Source: Pyrofollis japonicus (GTDB lineage Archaea; Thermoproteota; Thermoprotei_A; Sulfolobales; Pyrodictiaceae). From it: a DNA stretch of 64,000 nt. Shown one piece after another: positions 8,794 to 17,784 of the stretch (positions are counted from its first letter, which is position 1; each line of letters begins with the position of its first letter). The notes under the pieces were generated by a model. That model searched no databases and was not told where the DNA came from. It saw only the letters and a list, made by a program, of their open reading frames with translations. Location: positions 1,789,126-1,853,125 of the forward strand of contig NZ_AP028634.1 of the NCBI RefSeq assembly GCF_033097485.1. The letters run 5' to 3'. Position numbers and translations under genes: made by a program.

Positions 8794-8979
8794 CTAGCGG
8801 CGTAGCGCAGTATACCGTTTAGTCCACTTGAGCTTTCTAGGATCTCGCTTCATCTTCCAGAGCTTGAAGCACTTGCTGCTACAGAACCATAGCGTTGTGC
8901 CATCGTTTTTCACGTACATTAGGCCAGTGCCTGGCTCGATTTCTTTACCACAATATGCACACGTGTGTACTATGGGCAT
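8794..8979 (-). CDS. rpl24e: Large ribosomal subunit protein eL24
   Basis: 61 aa. Zinc-ribbon ribosomal protein with [13 protein letters not shown] and [21 protein letters not shown] (four Cys ligands). ATG at 8979 follows GGAGGTAATAAGCC, and the stop of eS28 is 6 bp upstream, so the two are coupled. Typical archaeal length. Confidence 0.97.
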   Translation of the reverse strand: MPIVHTCAYCGKEIEPGTGLMYVKNDGTTLWFCSSKCFKLWKMKRDPRKLKWTKRYTALRR

Positions 8980-8985
8980 GGCTTA

Positions 8986-9237
8986 TTACCTCCTTCTACC
9001 TAGTTTCCTAGCCTCACGCTCCGTCTCGCGCAGTATAACTATGTCGCCCAGCCTTACTGGACCGAGCACGTTTCTAGTGAGCACTCTACCCCTATCTCTT
9101 CCCTCGAGGACTCTCACTCTAACCTGTATTACCTCTCCATGTACCCCAGTACGACCAATTATCTGTATCACTTCCGCAGGGAAGCCTATCTCCTCTATTA
9201 TGTTGAACTCCTTGCGCTCCTCGCCCTTTGCGCTCAA
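8986..9237 (-). CDS. rps28e: Small ribosomal subunit protein eS28
   Basis: 83 aa. OB-fold 30S protein with [45 protein letters not shown] and the [11 protein letters not shown] tail. The TTG start at 9237 overlaps by 10 bp the possible 5' end of the opposite-strand gene. A TATA-like CTTAAAGG at about 9270-9277 could serve both directions. Confidence 0.97.
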   Translation of the reverse strand: MSAKGEERKEFNIIEEIGFPAEVIQIIGRTGVHGEVIQVRVRVLEGRDRGRVLTRNVLGPVRLGDIVILRETEREARKLGRRR

Positions 9238-10055
9238 AGCGTACCCCGGACAACTCGATACGTACTGGGGCCTTTAAGAAGCTCTCTACTATAGTGGCCA
9301 AGAGGGGGATATCGGTGCTGGATGTCGCCGGAGCGCTTCTGGATGCATATAGGTTGTCAGCGCTTAAAGGACTTGTAAAAGACCCCAGAAAAGCCCTTGC
9401 GGTTATGTACGCACACAAGATTTGCAGCAATCTAGATGGGTGCAGGGCAGAAATAGCGTTACCGGTAACGCTCTACACGATAATAGCCATAGGTAAGGAA
9501 CATATTGAGATTAGCGATAAACTTCCCAAACATATTCAACAACACATAGAAAGAGCACTACGCGAAGTAGAAGACGCCGCAGTACGTGCACCCACCTCAA
9601 TTTATGCCCAGGTAGCACTCGACGCCGATGCACTCTCGAGAATAGGAGCGCTATCACTAGTACTTAGGAAGATACAAATGCAAGACATATCCACATTCCT
9701 TGGATTCATGGCCGAGGCCCTTAGCTATGCTTATGCATCAGATTACATACTCTATACTAAGCCTGCTCGCCAGATGATCCAGATCCTTAAGCCACACACA
9801 ATTGCTTATGCAAAGTGGCTCATTGAAGAATTAAGTCTTATCGGGATAACAGCCACCATAAAGGCTGACAGAACTCCCGAAGGCCTTGTAGCTTACATAG
9901 ACCTCATACAGTGCCTCAATGAGCGTAGCTTTAAGTTGGCAACACTAAAACCGTCAAGGAATTGCACTAGGTATATTGTTGAGTATGAATGCAGATTACT
10001 TGGAAACAAGATACAATATGAGATCTGTGTACCGGAATCAACGAGAACGAGGTAA
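9228..10055 (+). CDS. Uncharacterised protein with degenerate HD-like helical domain
   Basis: 275 aa from TTG at 9228, or 253 aa from GTG at 9294. The latter lies about 22 nt after CCTTTAAG (9271-9277), so a leaderless GTG start is plausible. The helical region [16 protein letters not shown], and later [16 protein letters not shown], is laid out like an HD phosphohydrolase (helix with H, later DADRLDxIGA), but the HD ligand pair is missing. It would therefore be inactive as a metal hydrolase. This similarity is my inference. The C-terminus is beta-rich with several Cys. Function unknown. Confidence 0.6.
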   Translation: MRSKRTPDNSIRTGAFKKLSTIVAKRGISVLDVAGALLDAYRLSALKGLVKDPRKALAVMYAHKICSNLDGCRAEIALPVTLYTIIAIGKEHIEISDKLPKHIQQHIERALREVEDAAVRAPTSIYAQVALDADALSRIGALSLVLRKIQMQDISTFLGFMAEALSYAYASDYILYTKPARQMIQILKPHTIAYAKWLIEELSLIGITATIKADRTPEGLVAYIDLIQCLNERSFKLATLKPSRNCTRYIVEYECRLLGNKIQYEICVPESTRTR

Positions 10056-10143
10056 CTTGTTCGAAAGAGTAGATATGGTGCCGTATAAGTGTTAAAAAGA
10101 GCATAGTCGAGTAGCTTCGCTTTTAAGAGGGCTGCGTAGCATC

Positions 10144-10530
10144 TTAGCTTGTAGCTGCTTTTGTCTTTAGCTCGTTAACCGCCTTAATTATCTCGTCTAC
10201 GAGGTCCTTTGCCTCTCCCGGGTCTATGATGCAGGCGCTTGCAGCTGCAACCTCTATACCGGCTGCTTCGCCTAGCCTCTTCTTGCTTGGGACGTAGACG
10301 TAAGGTACCTTCTTTTCCTCGCAGAGGAGTGGTAGATGCGCAACAATCTCTGGCGGGTCAACATCCTCTGCTATGAGAACTAGCTTTGCTAGGCCTCTTT
10401 CTACGCACTTCGTTGTCTCATTTGTACCCTTCTTTATCTTACCCGTTTTTCTCGCTATTTCAAGTGCTTTGTATGCTTTTTCGGCTAGTTCTTCTGGTAC
10501 CTCGAATCTCACGTAGAAGGGCTTACTCAT
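10144..10530 (-). CDS. rpl7ae: Large ribosomal subunit protein eL8 (L7Ae)
   Basis: 128 aa. Kink-turn RNA-binding protein of the 50S subunit, also a core protein of archaeal C/D and H/ACA sRNPs and of RNase P. The RNA-binding loop [27 protein letters not shown] and the [22 protein letters not shown] segment are intact. ATG follows GGAGGATGAGCC. Its presence fits the candidate C/D box and kink-turn RNAs seen elsewhere in the window. Confidence 0.97.
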   Translation of the reverse strand: MSKPFYVRFEVPEELAEKAYKALEIARKTGKIKKGTNETTKCVERGLAKLVLIAEDVDPPEIVAHLPLLCEEKKVPYVYVPSKKRLGEAAGIEVAAASACIIDPGEAKDLVDEIIKAVNELKTKAATS

Positions 10531-10623
10531 GGCTCATCCTCCTCCCGGGGCCGGTCGTCGCCCCTAGCTAGGGACTAGGCATGTGAATAGGGGTTTAGAA
10601 AACTAGCGCCAATACGTGCTCGG

Positions 10624-12405
10624 CTAGGCATGCGAATAGATTGCAACTATTTTTCTAACGTTATTATTGTCGTCTACTTCGACGGAATCTATGCGGGCAA
10701 ATCCTATCCTCACGAACTGTACTACCTCGCCCACACGTATAGTCTTTATAGCCTCTTCTGCTACGCCCTTGCGATACTCTATGTCGAGACCCTCTGGAAC
10801 CATAAGCAGCAGCGATATGTTATTCTCACTTGGAACCCATTGAATTATTGGGGCTCCGTACTTTCTTGCCTCGTCAACGCTGAGACTATGGAACCGTGCA
10901 CGCAGTGGGGTCTTCTCTGCCTCAACAACCTCTATGTTAAACGCCTCCATGAGTCTTACTATCTTGCTATTTCTCACTAGTTTCAGGTCGTCGCTTGATA
11001 TGTAGATGGTCGTTGTTGGGCCTTTTACCTTGATTGGCCTTGAGCCTAGCTTACCGTTTGGATGAAACGGTATATTGAATTCCTTTTCGCTCCACGGTAG
11101 ACCCTCAACAAGTAGTGGCACTGGATTAATTACTGCCATTATTCTCTTAGTGTGGTTATCTATTATTGACCTGTTTATCGCCGCAAGGTTTGCGAAACTT
11201 ATGCTCGCATCAGTATACTTTACGCCAACTTCTAGTATGATTTGCCTTATTGCTTCGGGGCTGAAGCCTCTACGGCGTAGACCGGCTATTGTAGCGAACC
11301 TGGGATCGTCAAATCCGCTTGCTGCACCAGCTTCATAGAGCTTCTTGAGAGTAGACTTGCTCATTATGAAGCCTTCGAGTTTGAGCCTACCGAAGTGGAC
11401 AACGTCAGGGTACTTCCAGCCCAGACAGTTATATACGTATTTTTGCTTCTCCGTATTCTGCATATGCTCCTTAGCTCTGAGTATATGGGTCACACCCATA
11501 AGATGGTCGTCGACGCCTGCAGCGAGATTATATGTAGGCCAGACAGTGTACTTGTCGCCAACGATTGGATGCGGATATAGCTCCGGATTTATTATTCTAA
11601 AGGCAACCCAGTCACGAATGCTTGGGTCAGGATGACGTGGATCAGTTTTTATGCGTAATACGGCCTGGCCTTCATCGAAATATCCTTGAAGCATTTTGTC
11701 CCAAAGCTCCAGGTTTTCTTCGGGAGACCGTAGGCGTGGAGGATACTTTTCTAGAAGGCCTTTGTTCCTGTACTTTCTGAACTCCTCGCTGGGCTTATCA
11801 TCTACATATGCACAGCCTCGTTCGAGAAGCTTTCTAGCAATATCGTAGTAAATAGACATTCTAAGGCTTTGGATGTATTCCTCATCCCATTTTAGGCCTA
11901 GCCACTTAAGATCCTCCCTTATTGCTTCATATGCTTCAGGAAGAGGAGTCTTTGTGCGTGGATCTGTATCTTCGAAGCGCAGAATGAAACGTCCCTTGTA
12001 CATTACTTTGTACTCGTAGCTTAATATAGCGGGACGCGCGTTTCCAAGATGTATTGCGAAATCTGGATTCGGGGCAAAACGTGTAACAACTTTGCCTTCA
12101 ACGGCTCCTGGCAAAGGTGGCAATGTCTTCTCTTTTTCCTCCCTTGATTTTCGCCTTTCTAGAACCCAGCTGTACTTTTCCTCAAGAAGCCTCTTCTGTT
12201 CATCGATTGATAGCGAATTTATCTCTTTAACTATCTCAGCCACTATCCTCGCTATCTCCTTGGCGTGTCTCCGCAGCTCCGGCTTTTCGGCAATAATCTT
12301 CCCCATTACGGGGCCTACGGCTGCTTTCCCCGAGTGCTCAACAGCGTTTAGTAAAGCGTATGCTTTTGCAAGCTCTCGTACCTGTTCAACGTCGTACTCT
12401 GATAT
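10624..12405 (-). CDS. gltX: Glutamyl-tRNA synthetase, archaeal type, apparent ATA start
   Basis: 593 aa if it starts at ATA 12403-12405; the first canonical codon (ATG 12306) would delete 33 residues of the conserved archaeal N-terminus (AKAYALLNAVEHSGKAAVG). A TGA lies two codons before the ATA, so no ATG/GTG/TTG is available upstream. GGGAGGTGGTGA (12409-12420) is ideally placed for the ATA. Class I signatures: HLGN (HIGH equivalent) in RFAPNPDFAIHLGNARP, and MSKS in GFIMSKSTLKKL. A GlnRS-like beta-barrel C-terminus marks the archaeal GluRS family. It charges tRNA-Glu, and tRNA-Gln where amidation is used. The start overlaps the DUF2118 gene by 20 bp. Confidence 0.93.
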   Translation of the reverse strand: MSEYDVEQVRELAKAYALLNAVEHSGKAAVGPVMGKIIAEKPELRRHAKEIARIVAEIVKEINSLSIDEQKRLLEEKYSWVLERRKSREEKEKTLPPLPGAVEGKVVTRFAPNPDFAIHLGNARPAILSYEYKVMYKGRFILRFEDTDPRTKTPLPEAYEAIREDLKWLGLKWDEEYIQSLRMSIYYDIARKLLERGCAYVDDKPSEEFRKYRNKGLLEKYPPRLRSPEENLELWDKMLQGYFDEGQAVLRIKTDPRHPDPSIRDWVAFRIINPELYPHPIVGDKYTVWPTYNLAAGVDDHLMGVTHILRAKEHMQNTEKQKYVYNCLGWKYPDVVHFGRLKLEGFIMSKSTLKKLYEAGAASGFDDPRFATIAGLRRRGFSPEAIRQIILEVGVKYTDASISFANLAAINRSIIDNHTKRIMAVINPVPLLVEGLPWSEKEFNIPFHPNGKLGSRPIKVKGPTTTIYISSDDLKLVRNSKIVRLMEAFNIEVVEAEKTPLRARFHSLSVDEARKYGAPIIQWVPSENNISLLLMVPEGLDIEYRKGVAEEAIKTIRVGEVVQFVRIGFARIDSVEVDDNNNVRKIVAIYSHA

Positions 12406-12895
12406 ACTTCACCACCTCCCTGGGTGACACAAAGACTATGTTCTTTTCATATGTTCCCTCGGGAGCAGAGTAAATGTAAACCACTATGCCTTCAACATGG
12501 GTCTTTATGCGCCTCATCTCGTGCTTGCCTGTCAATACGAAGCCTATCGTGTCCCATTTCTTCAGTTTTTCTCCCTCACAGACCTCTATAGAAGCCCTTA
12601 TTCCTTCAACTGGGATAGGCTCTATAGGTGCATCCTTTGGTACAAATACTCCCTTGTCGTAGCCAGGTGGAAGCAAAACAACGAAGCCTTTTTTGACACG
12701 TTTTTCCACAAGGTCTATGAAGTCGATGGCTGAGCCATATATTATCTTGCCGAAACAATGTTGTTCTTTGCTACATTCTCTTACTACTTTAGCCTCCATT
12801 TCATTAGTTAACATGAGGTACTCAGTAGACTCAACTCCTTCAACGTAGAGTCGCGGAATATGGTATGGGTGTTTCTCGCAATAGCTTGTGTTCAA
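12386..12895 (-). CDS. DUF2118 family protein
   Basis: 169 aa from TTG at 12895. It resembles the archaeal DUF2118 (COG4072-like) family. The C-terminal half has a biotinyl/lipoyl-like beta pattern: EVCEGEKLKKWDTIGFVLTGKHEMRRIKTHVEGIVVYIYSAP, where VEGIVVYI resembles the end of a lipoyl-type hammerhead. No biotinylation MKM motif is seen (the equivalent is KHEM). Sits between prenyl diphosphate synthase and gltX in the long minus-strand train. Function unknown. Confidence 0.7.
   Translation of the reverse strand: MNTSYCEKHPYHIPRLYVEGVESTEYLMLTNEMEAKVVRECSKEQHCFGKIIYGSAIDFIDLVEKRVKKGFVVLLPPGYDKGVFVPKDAPIEPIPVEGIRASIEVCEGEKLKKWDTIGFVLTGKHEMRRIKTHVEGIVVYIYSAPEGTYEKNIVFVSPREVVKYIRVRR
12409..12420 (-). 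promoter_or_regulatory. Strong Shine-Dalgarno upstream of the ATA codon of gltX
   Basis: The minus strand reads GGGAGGTGGTGA, then AGT, then ATA. The GGAGGTG core ends 7-8 nt before the ATA. It lies inside the 3' end of the DUF2118 gene. There is no other start codon in frame between the preceding TGA and the conserved N-terminal region. Confidence 0.7.
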
Positions 12896-12918
12896 GGCCT
12901 GCTTCCTTGCGGCTTTCC

Positions 12919-13920
12919 TTATTTTGTTCTCTGTGCGGCGAAACGTGCTAGGTCAATAAGTATCTTCTTTGCATCGTTATCGGGCAGCACACTTAGAGCA
13001 CTTATCGCTTTCTCGGCATACTCATTAGCAAGTTTTTCTGCATACTCTATTGCTCCACTTTTATGTATCAGGTTTGCAGCCTCTTCGAGCTCTTCTCTAT
13101 TTGCTTGCCTATTTCCGAGTACCGACATTAGCTTTTCTTTCTCCTCGCCCTCCAGCTGCGATAGCGCATATATGATCACTATTGTCTTCTTTCCTTCACG
13201 TATATCGCTATAAACGGGTTTCCCTATTTCCTCCTCCTTGCCGGCAACACCGAGAATGTCGTCCCTGATCTGGAAGGCTATTCCAAGGTTCCTGCCATAT
13301 AATGAGAGGCTGGAGAGAATCGATTCGTCACTAGTTGCGACTAAGCCTCCAAGTACTGCCGAGGCCTCGAAAAGTGCACCAGTCTTCTTGTATATCATCT
13401 GGAAATAGTCATCTATGTCAACGTCCTCAAGCTCCTCGAACATCATATCCATTGCTTGGCCTTCAGCTATTACCGCTGCTGCATGAGCAAGTGTTCTTAG
13501 AGCCCTTGTTATACGGTTATGTGGTATACCCTTACTCTCCGCGTCACTAAGTACTTCGAAGGCCTTCGCAAACAAGAGGTCGCCAGCAGTTATCGCCATA
13601 GCTTCGCCCCATAGCTCGTGAACCGTGGGGACACCCCGACGGAACTTGTCCTTATCCATGATATCATCATGGATTAGTGTAAAGTTGTGAACAAGCTCTA
13701 CTGCAGCAGCAAAGGGTAGCGCCTTTTCAGCTACCTCGCCGAGAGCTTCGGTCACGGCAACTACTATTGCAGGTCTAAGCCGCTTGCCCCCTGCACGAAT
13801 TAAGTGAAGAGCGGCATTATAGAGGTCATCAGGCTTGCCTTGAACTCTTGCATAGATATAGCCATCAACGAGTCCAGCTACCCTTTCGAGGTATTTTGCT
13901 ATGTGCTCCGGGAGTTTCAT
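12919..13920 (-). CDS. Geranylgeranyl/polyprenyl diphosphate synthase
   Basis: About 333 aa. Builds C20-C25 chains from IPP and DMAPP for archaeal ether lipids. The first aspartate motif is LIHDDIMDKDKFRRG and the second FQIRDDILG; GGKRLRP binds IPP. ATG at 13920 is 7 nt after GAGGTGC; an in-frame ATG two codons earlier is too close to the SD. It follows IDI-2 and isopentenyl phosphate kinase, giving a contiguous lipid-precursor set. Product chain length cannot be read with certainty. Confidence 0.92.
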   Translation of the reverse strand: MKLPEHIAKYLERVAGLVDGYIYARVQGKPDDLYNAALHLIRAGGKRLRPAIVVAVTEALGEVAEKALPFAAAVELVHNFTLIHDDIMDKDKFRRGVPTVHELWGEAMAITAGDLLFAKAFEVLSDAESKGIPHNRITRALRTLAHAAAVIAEGQAMDMMFEELEDVDIDDYFQMIYKKTGALFEASAVLGGLVATSDESILSSLSLYGRNLGIAFQIRDDILGVAGKEEEIGKPVYSDIREGKKTIVIIYALSQLEGEEKEKLMSVLGNRQANREELEEAANLIHKSGAIEYAEKLANEYAEKAISALSVLPDNDAKKILIDLARFAAQRTK

Positions 13921-13971
13921 AAACATGCACCTCTACAAGGGATTAACATAAGCTGCCACTTTCTTACCTAG

Positions 13972-15105
13972 CTAGGCACATTTTTCTCCAGGCTCGGTTA
14001 GTATACGAGTAGCTTCAAAGTATAACTCTCTATCTACGCCCCTCTCACGTAGGATCTCGAGAAGCCTAGGCCCAAGTATTACAGGCTTCTTACGTAGAGA
14101 CGCGATATTATTGGATCCAGTGAGGAAGAGGGCTGCACGTATTTCGGTGATAAAGCGTTTAATAAGGGCCTTTATCGCATCAGAGCCTCCAACACTGTAT
14201 GACCTTATTACTGGTAGCGCTATCCCCGCGATATCAGCCCCTATAGCTACTGCCTTTGCAGCATCGAGTCCGCTTCTTATTCCACCGCTTGCTATGATGC
14301 ATGCATCTGGTGCGGCCCAGCGGGCCTCTATTACTGCTTGTGCCGTCGAGACACCCCAATCAGCAAATGTTGATGCAGCCTCGGCAAGAACTCGCTCGTT
14401 CTTTATTTGTGCACGATGCATTTCGACTTTTATCCAGCTTGTCCCACCAGCGCCTGATACGTCAAAGAACCTTATACCTATTGTTCTCAGCGAATAGACG
14501 ACGTCGTAGTTAAGACCTTGGCCTGTTTCCTTAATTATTAAGGGCTTGCCTAGCGAGTCCACAGCTTCGGCTAGTTTTTCTATAACCCCTTGGTAATTTA
14601 CGTCGCCTTCTGGCTGGAATGCTTCTTGGCCGGCATTTAGGTGGATTGCTATTGCGTCTGCATCTATCATTTCAATTGCCTTTCTTAGCTCGCTAACACT
14701 ATATCCCTTAGCTAGTTGGGGTGCACCAATATTGGCTATGAGAGGAATATGCGGGCCACACTTTCTAGCAATACTAAAAGTGTATGCAAGCTCCGGATGC
14801 TCTATGGCTGCACGTTGACTCCCCACACCCATTGCAAGTCCAAGCTCCTCTGCCGCCTCTGCAATGGCGCAATTTATTTCTGCAGCTACGTCGTGCCCAC
14901 CAGTCATCCCAGTTATCATTAAAGGCGCACTAAGCCTATATCCCAAGAATTGTACATCAGTTCTCACATCGTTCATATCTATTTCGGGTAGAGCATTATG
15001 AAGCAGCTCTACTTCCTCGAACAAAGTTGACTTAGATTTATGCTCAACATCATTGTCAAGCACTATTCTGATGTGATCAAGTTTTCTGAGAGGAGTTAGC
15101 CCCAT
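13972..15105 (-). CDS. fni: Type 2 isopentenyl-diphosphate delta-isomerase
   Basis: 377 aa FMN-dependent IDI-2, interconverting IPP and DMAPP. MITGMTGG (about 59-66), MGVGSQRAAIEHPE (about 96-109), KETGQGLNY and SGGIRSGLDAAKAVAIGAD map onto the FMN-binding TIM barrel. ATG follows GAGGTAG. The gene lies 12 bp after isopentenyl phosphate kinase. Confidence 0.95.
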   Translation of the reverse strand: MGLTPLRKLDHIRIVLDNDVEHKSKSTLFEEVELLHNALPEIDMNDVRTDVQFLGYRLSAPLMITGMTGGHDVAAEINCAIAEAAEELGLAMGVGSQRAAIEHPELAYTFSIARKCGPHIPLIANIGAPQLAKGYSVSELRKAIEMIDADAIAIHLNAGQEAFQPEGDVNYQGVIEKLAEAVDSLGKPLIIKETGQGLNYDVVYSLRTIGIRFFDVSGAGGTSWIKVEMHRAQIKNERVLAEAASTFADWGVSTAQAVIEARWAAPDACIIASGGIRSGLDAAKAVAIGADIAGIALPVIRSYSVGGSDAIKALIKRFITEIRAALFLTGSNNIASLRKKPVILGPRLLEILRERGVDRELYFEATRILTEPGEKCA

Positions 15106-15117
15106 GTTTTTTCTACC

Positions 15118-15912
15118 TCAGGGCGTTATTCGAGTACCGTAAGTTCTACCCTCAGCTAGGGCCCGGAGACTACCTTCCCTGTGTCCATTGATAATCCAGA
15201 CTTCTTGAATATTGCTACACCAGTTTTCATGTATGGCGGCTAGTTTGCGTTTTATGCCACCTGTGACGTCTATAGCTGTGCTACCGCTAGCAGATACATA
15301 AATGTCGCGAATGTCGTTTAGAGACAATGTCTCTATGACTCTGCCTTCATCGTCTAATATACCGTCTACATCTGTTACATATATGACTTTGCTTGCACCT
15401 AGTGAACATGCCAGCTCCATGGCCAGCTCGTCTCCTGATACAATGCACCATCCCTCACCGTTATCACAAGGATAGATATCGCCATACGTTAAAGGAGTAA
15501 TTCCTTTTTGGAAGGCTCTTAACGCGTGTCGCCAGTCACAATTTGGGTTAAGATTTCTCGGCATACACATTGCATGAGGAGGAAATATTGTTGTAAGTAC
15601 TCCACTTGACGCGAGAATGTCCGAAACTAGTAATGCTAGTTCTAGCATAGCATTGGAAACAACGTGTATCATATCGCGGGCATCAGCGTTATTTTCCTTC
15701 TCGATCGCTACTGCATAGTGGCCGTAACTGCCGCCGCCGATAACTATACCGACTCCTATATCTTTGACTGCAAGGTCGGCTATTTCGTTGCCTATACGCT
15801 TGATTAGATCTACATTAGGCGTAAATGGTTTATTTTTGTAAGTTATAATGCTGCCACCGAGCTTTATAACGTAAATGTTACGGGGTCGCCTAGTTTCGAG
15901 TCCTTCTTGCAT
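15118..15912 (-). CDS. Isopentenyl phosphate kinase
   Basis: 264 aa from ATG at 15912, which follows AGAGGGTAT; an upstream in-frame ATG at 15945 has no SD. Amino-acid-kinase fold: VIKLGGSIITYKN at the start, IGGGSYGHYAV (His expected to bind isopentenyl phosphate) and VSGDELAMELACSLGASKVIYVTDVDGIL. It phosphorylates isopentenyl phosphate to IPP, the last step of the archaeal mevalonate route. It overlaps the upstream GHMP-like gene by 49 bp. Confidence 0.92.
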   Translation of the reverse strand: MQEGLETRRPRNIYVIKLGGSIITYKNKPFTPNVDLIKRIGNEIADLAVKDIGVGIVIGGGSYGHYAVAIEKENNADARDMIHVVSNAMLELALLVSDILASSGVLTTIFPPHAMCMPRNLNPNCDWRHALRAFQKGITPLTYGDIYPCDNGEGWCIVSGDELAMELACSLGASKVIYVTDVDGILDDEGRVIETLSLNDIRDIYVSASGSTAIDVTGGIKRKLAAIHENWCSNIQEVWIINGHREGSLRALAEGRTYGTRITP

Positions 15913-16715
15913 ATTGCATATACCCTCTGAAGTGATGGTGTCCATTTACAGCCCGGATCGGGAAGTGATGCGCCGTAGAGCATGTAGTAGGCTGCATTCT
16001 CTATTCTTATATTAAGCTCGACTTCTTGGAAAATGTTGTCGGGTTCTTGGAGTTCTCTAATAATATTTGCTGTCTCGATTACGTTTACACCGAGTAGCCT
16101 CGTGATAGCTGAGGCTAGAGGGTCTTGAATATTCTGAGATAAGTCCTCGCCTATGTCCTCCTCGCCGACGAGCTCTAGTACTAGTTCCCTCTTGGTATCT
16201 AATACTATGGGTTCCTCCCCCTTCCTATAGATGATGCTTTTTCCACGAATCATTGCCGTCCTCAATGCATCAATGAAGTCAAGGCCTATTCCGGCCTCTT
16301 GATCTATGTCGCTTGCTGCTTGGAGAATTTCATCAGCAGAGAGTTCATAGCCGCCGGTTTCTGAGACAGCTTGGATTATTGCCAATGTTGCAGCGGCGTA
16401 GATTGAAGATGCTGGTGGGTAAGAGGTTTTGCTGACACGGGCTTCTATCTCGATGTAGAGGGGCTGCTCAAGCCTGGTAGAAACTTCGTCTATAAACGAC
16501 TTAAGTGCGATTTCGTAGCGCCATCCGAGCTGTAATCCTTTTATGACTGCCCTTGAAGCCTTATCTTCTTCTCCTAACCCCACTCGGAGCAAGATATCCG
16601 CATCGTTGCTTACAAGGACTATGTATGGATTATTCCTATTTGGCAGCGGGACTCCGAAGAAAACTATTGCTAGAGGCGATGTATATTCAAACATATCTAT
16701 TGCGTCATTAGGCAT
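15864..16715 (-). CDS. GHMP-kinase-like protein in the mevalonate kinase position, motifs degenerate
   Basis: 283 aa from ATG at 16715 (GAGGTGA upstream). Layout follows mevalonate kinase: an N-terminal strand-loop (TSPLAIVFFG in place of APGK...FGEH), a central YPPASSIYAAATLAI (near 100-115) where the Gly-rich P-GSGLGSSAA loop is expected, and GLDFIDALRTAMIRGKSIIYRKGE (near 144) matching SGIDNAISxYGG with an Asp retained. The C-terminus ends as VTFTL just where the third motif (KLTGAGGG) should lie. All three nucleotide-binding motifs are thus altered, so kinase activity is doubtful. Position between MEMO1-like and IPK is the usual mvk slot. Confidence 0.65.
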   Translation of the reverse strand: MPNDAIDMFEYTSPLAIVFFGVPLPNRNNPYIVLVSNDADILLRVGLGEEDKASRAVIKGLQLGWRYEIALKSFIDEVSTRLEQPLYIEIEARVSKTSYPPASSIYAAATLAIIQAVSETGGYELSADEILQAASDIDQEAGIGLDFIDALRTAMIRGKSIIYRKGEEPIVLDTKRELVLELVGEEDIGEDLSQNIQDPLASAITRLLGVNVIETANIIRELQEPDNIFQEVELNIRIENAAYYMLYGASLPDPGCKWTPSLQRVYAICKKDSKLGDPVTFTL

Positions 16716-16738
16716 ATGCTTCACCTCAGAGGCCCATA

Positions 16739-17605
16739 TTACACTATTATAATTGAAGCATAGCCTACCACTCCCAGATCGCCGCCAGCAATGTCTCCGC
16801 TAGTAGCATATCCGAGTACCTTAGCCTCGCTAGCCCCTATGAGCTTTGAGTAATACATTGAAACACCTAGCGGCCCCGTTCCACATATGGGGGCAGCTTC
16901 CTCCTCAACAACCCTATAGAGGTCATTAGGGCTCAGAGACACTATAGTATTAATTATCTTTAAATCGATCCTATGCGCATTTTCATTATCAAGATAGTGG
17001 CTTAAATCGGATGTTGATATCAATACAATATCTCTGTTAACGTTTTTTGCGGCTTCATAAATAGCTGATGCAACAATCTCTGCCGCTTCTTGAGACTGCT
17101 CATACATGACTATAGGTACTATTCTAAAGTTATTGCCAAACATGTACTGGAGGAACGGGAGCTGAACCTCTATACTATGCTCGAACAAGTGTGCCTTCTC
17201 ATCTACGTATTCCTCGCCTAAGAGCTTTTGAAGTTCTTCAACGAACTCCTTATCTATGTCTACGCTACCTAGAGGAGTAACCCATTTACCAGCAGGGAAA
17301 ATAGCAATTGGGGCGCCGAGTCCGGTATGATTAGGGCCCACTATGACATAAGTTTGAGCTGGCCCGTCTAACGCGAGCTGATAGTAAACATGTGCAGCGA
17401 TAGGTCCACTATACATCAGACCCGAGTGCGGTGTTATTGCTGCTTTTATCCTTGGTTTTCGCCTCTTTGCTTCTCTTTGTGGAAGGTCCTTTGGTCCGTA
17501 AGGGTGCAGGAAGGCCCATTTAATCTGGTCGACTAACAAGTCCTTGTTTTCTTCGTAAAATATGCCTGCAACCGCGGGTCTACGAACTAGCTGTTTCTTC
17601 GCCAA
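16739..17605 (-). CDS. MEMO1 family protein
   Basis: 288 aa, the usual length. Archaeal MEMO1/COG1355 proteins have a dioxygenase-LigB-like fold and often lie in the mevalonate cluster. Conserved segments: RRPAVAGIFYE, TPHSGLMYSGPIAAHVYY, VIVGPNHTG, STSDLSHYL and ICGTGPLGVSMYY, which hold the His/His/Cys metal-like triad. TTG start; a TATA-like TTTCTATAATT lies about 45-55 nt upstream. Biochemical role unsettled; human MEMO1 is described as a redox-linked metal protein. Confidence 0.9.
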   Translation of the reverse strand: MAKKQLVRRPAVAGIFYEENKDLLVDQIKWAFLHPYGPKDLPQREAKRRKPRIKAAITPHSGLMYSGPIAAHVYYQLALDGPAQTYVIVGPNHTGLGAPIAIFPAGKWVTPLGSVDIDKEFVEELQKLLGEEYVDEKAHLFEHSIEVQLPFLQYMFGNNFRIVPIVMYEQSQEAAEIVASAIYEAAKNVNRDIVLISTSDLSHYLDNENAHRIDLKIINTIVSLSPNDLYRVVEEEAAPICGTGPLGVSMYYSKLIGASEAKVLGYATSGDIAGGDLGVVGYASIIIV

Positions 17606-17784
17606 TTATATCGCCCGATTCGTTGCAAGCACTAGCCGATACGTGGGAAACAATTATAGAAACATGTTTTGCATCCGTGAACATATTGTGCTTCAAGTAC
17701 CAAGTTAGTTATATTATCCGGCTCCACGGAAGCATGTGAAAATTGTATTAGTTAGGTTATTTTTATCTAAAAGTTGGGTTTTGC

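Noticed and set aside
14111-14497. 128-codon plus-strand frame inside the IDI-2 gene
   Set aside because: Antisense shadow of a clearly conserved gene; low-complexity Ala/Ser/Ile composition.
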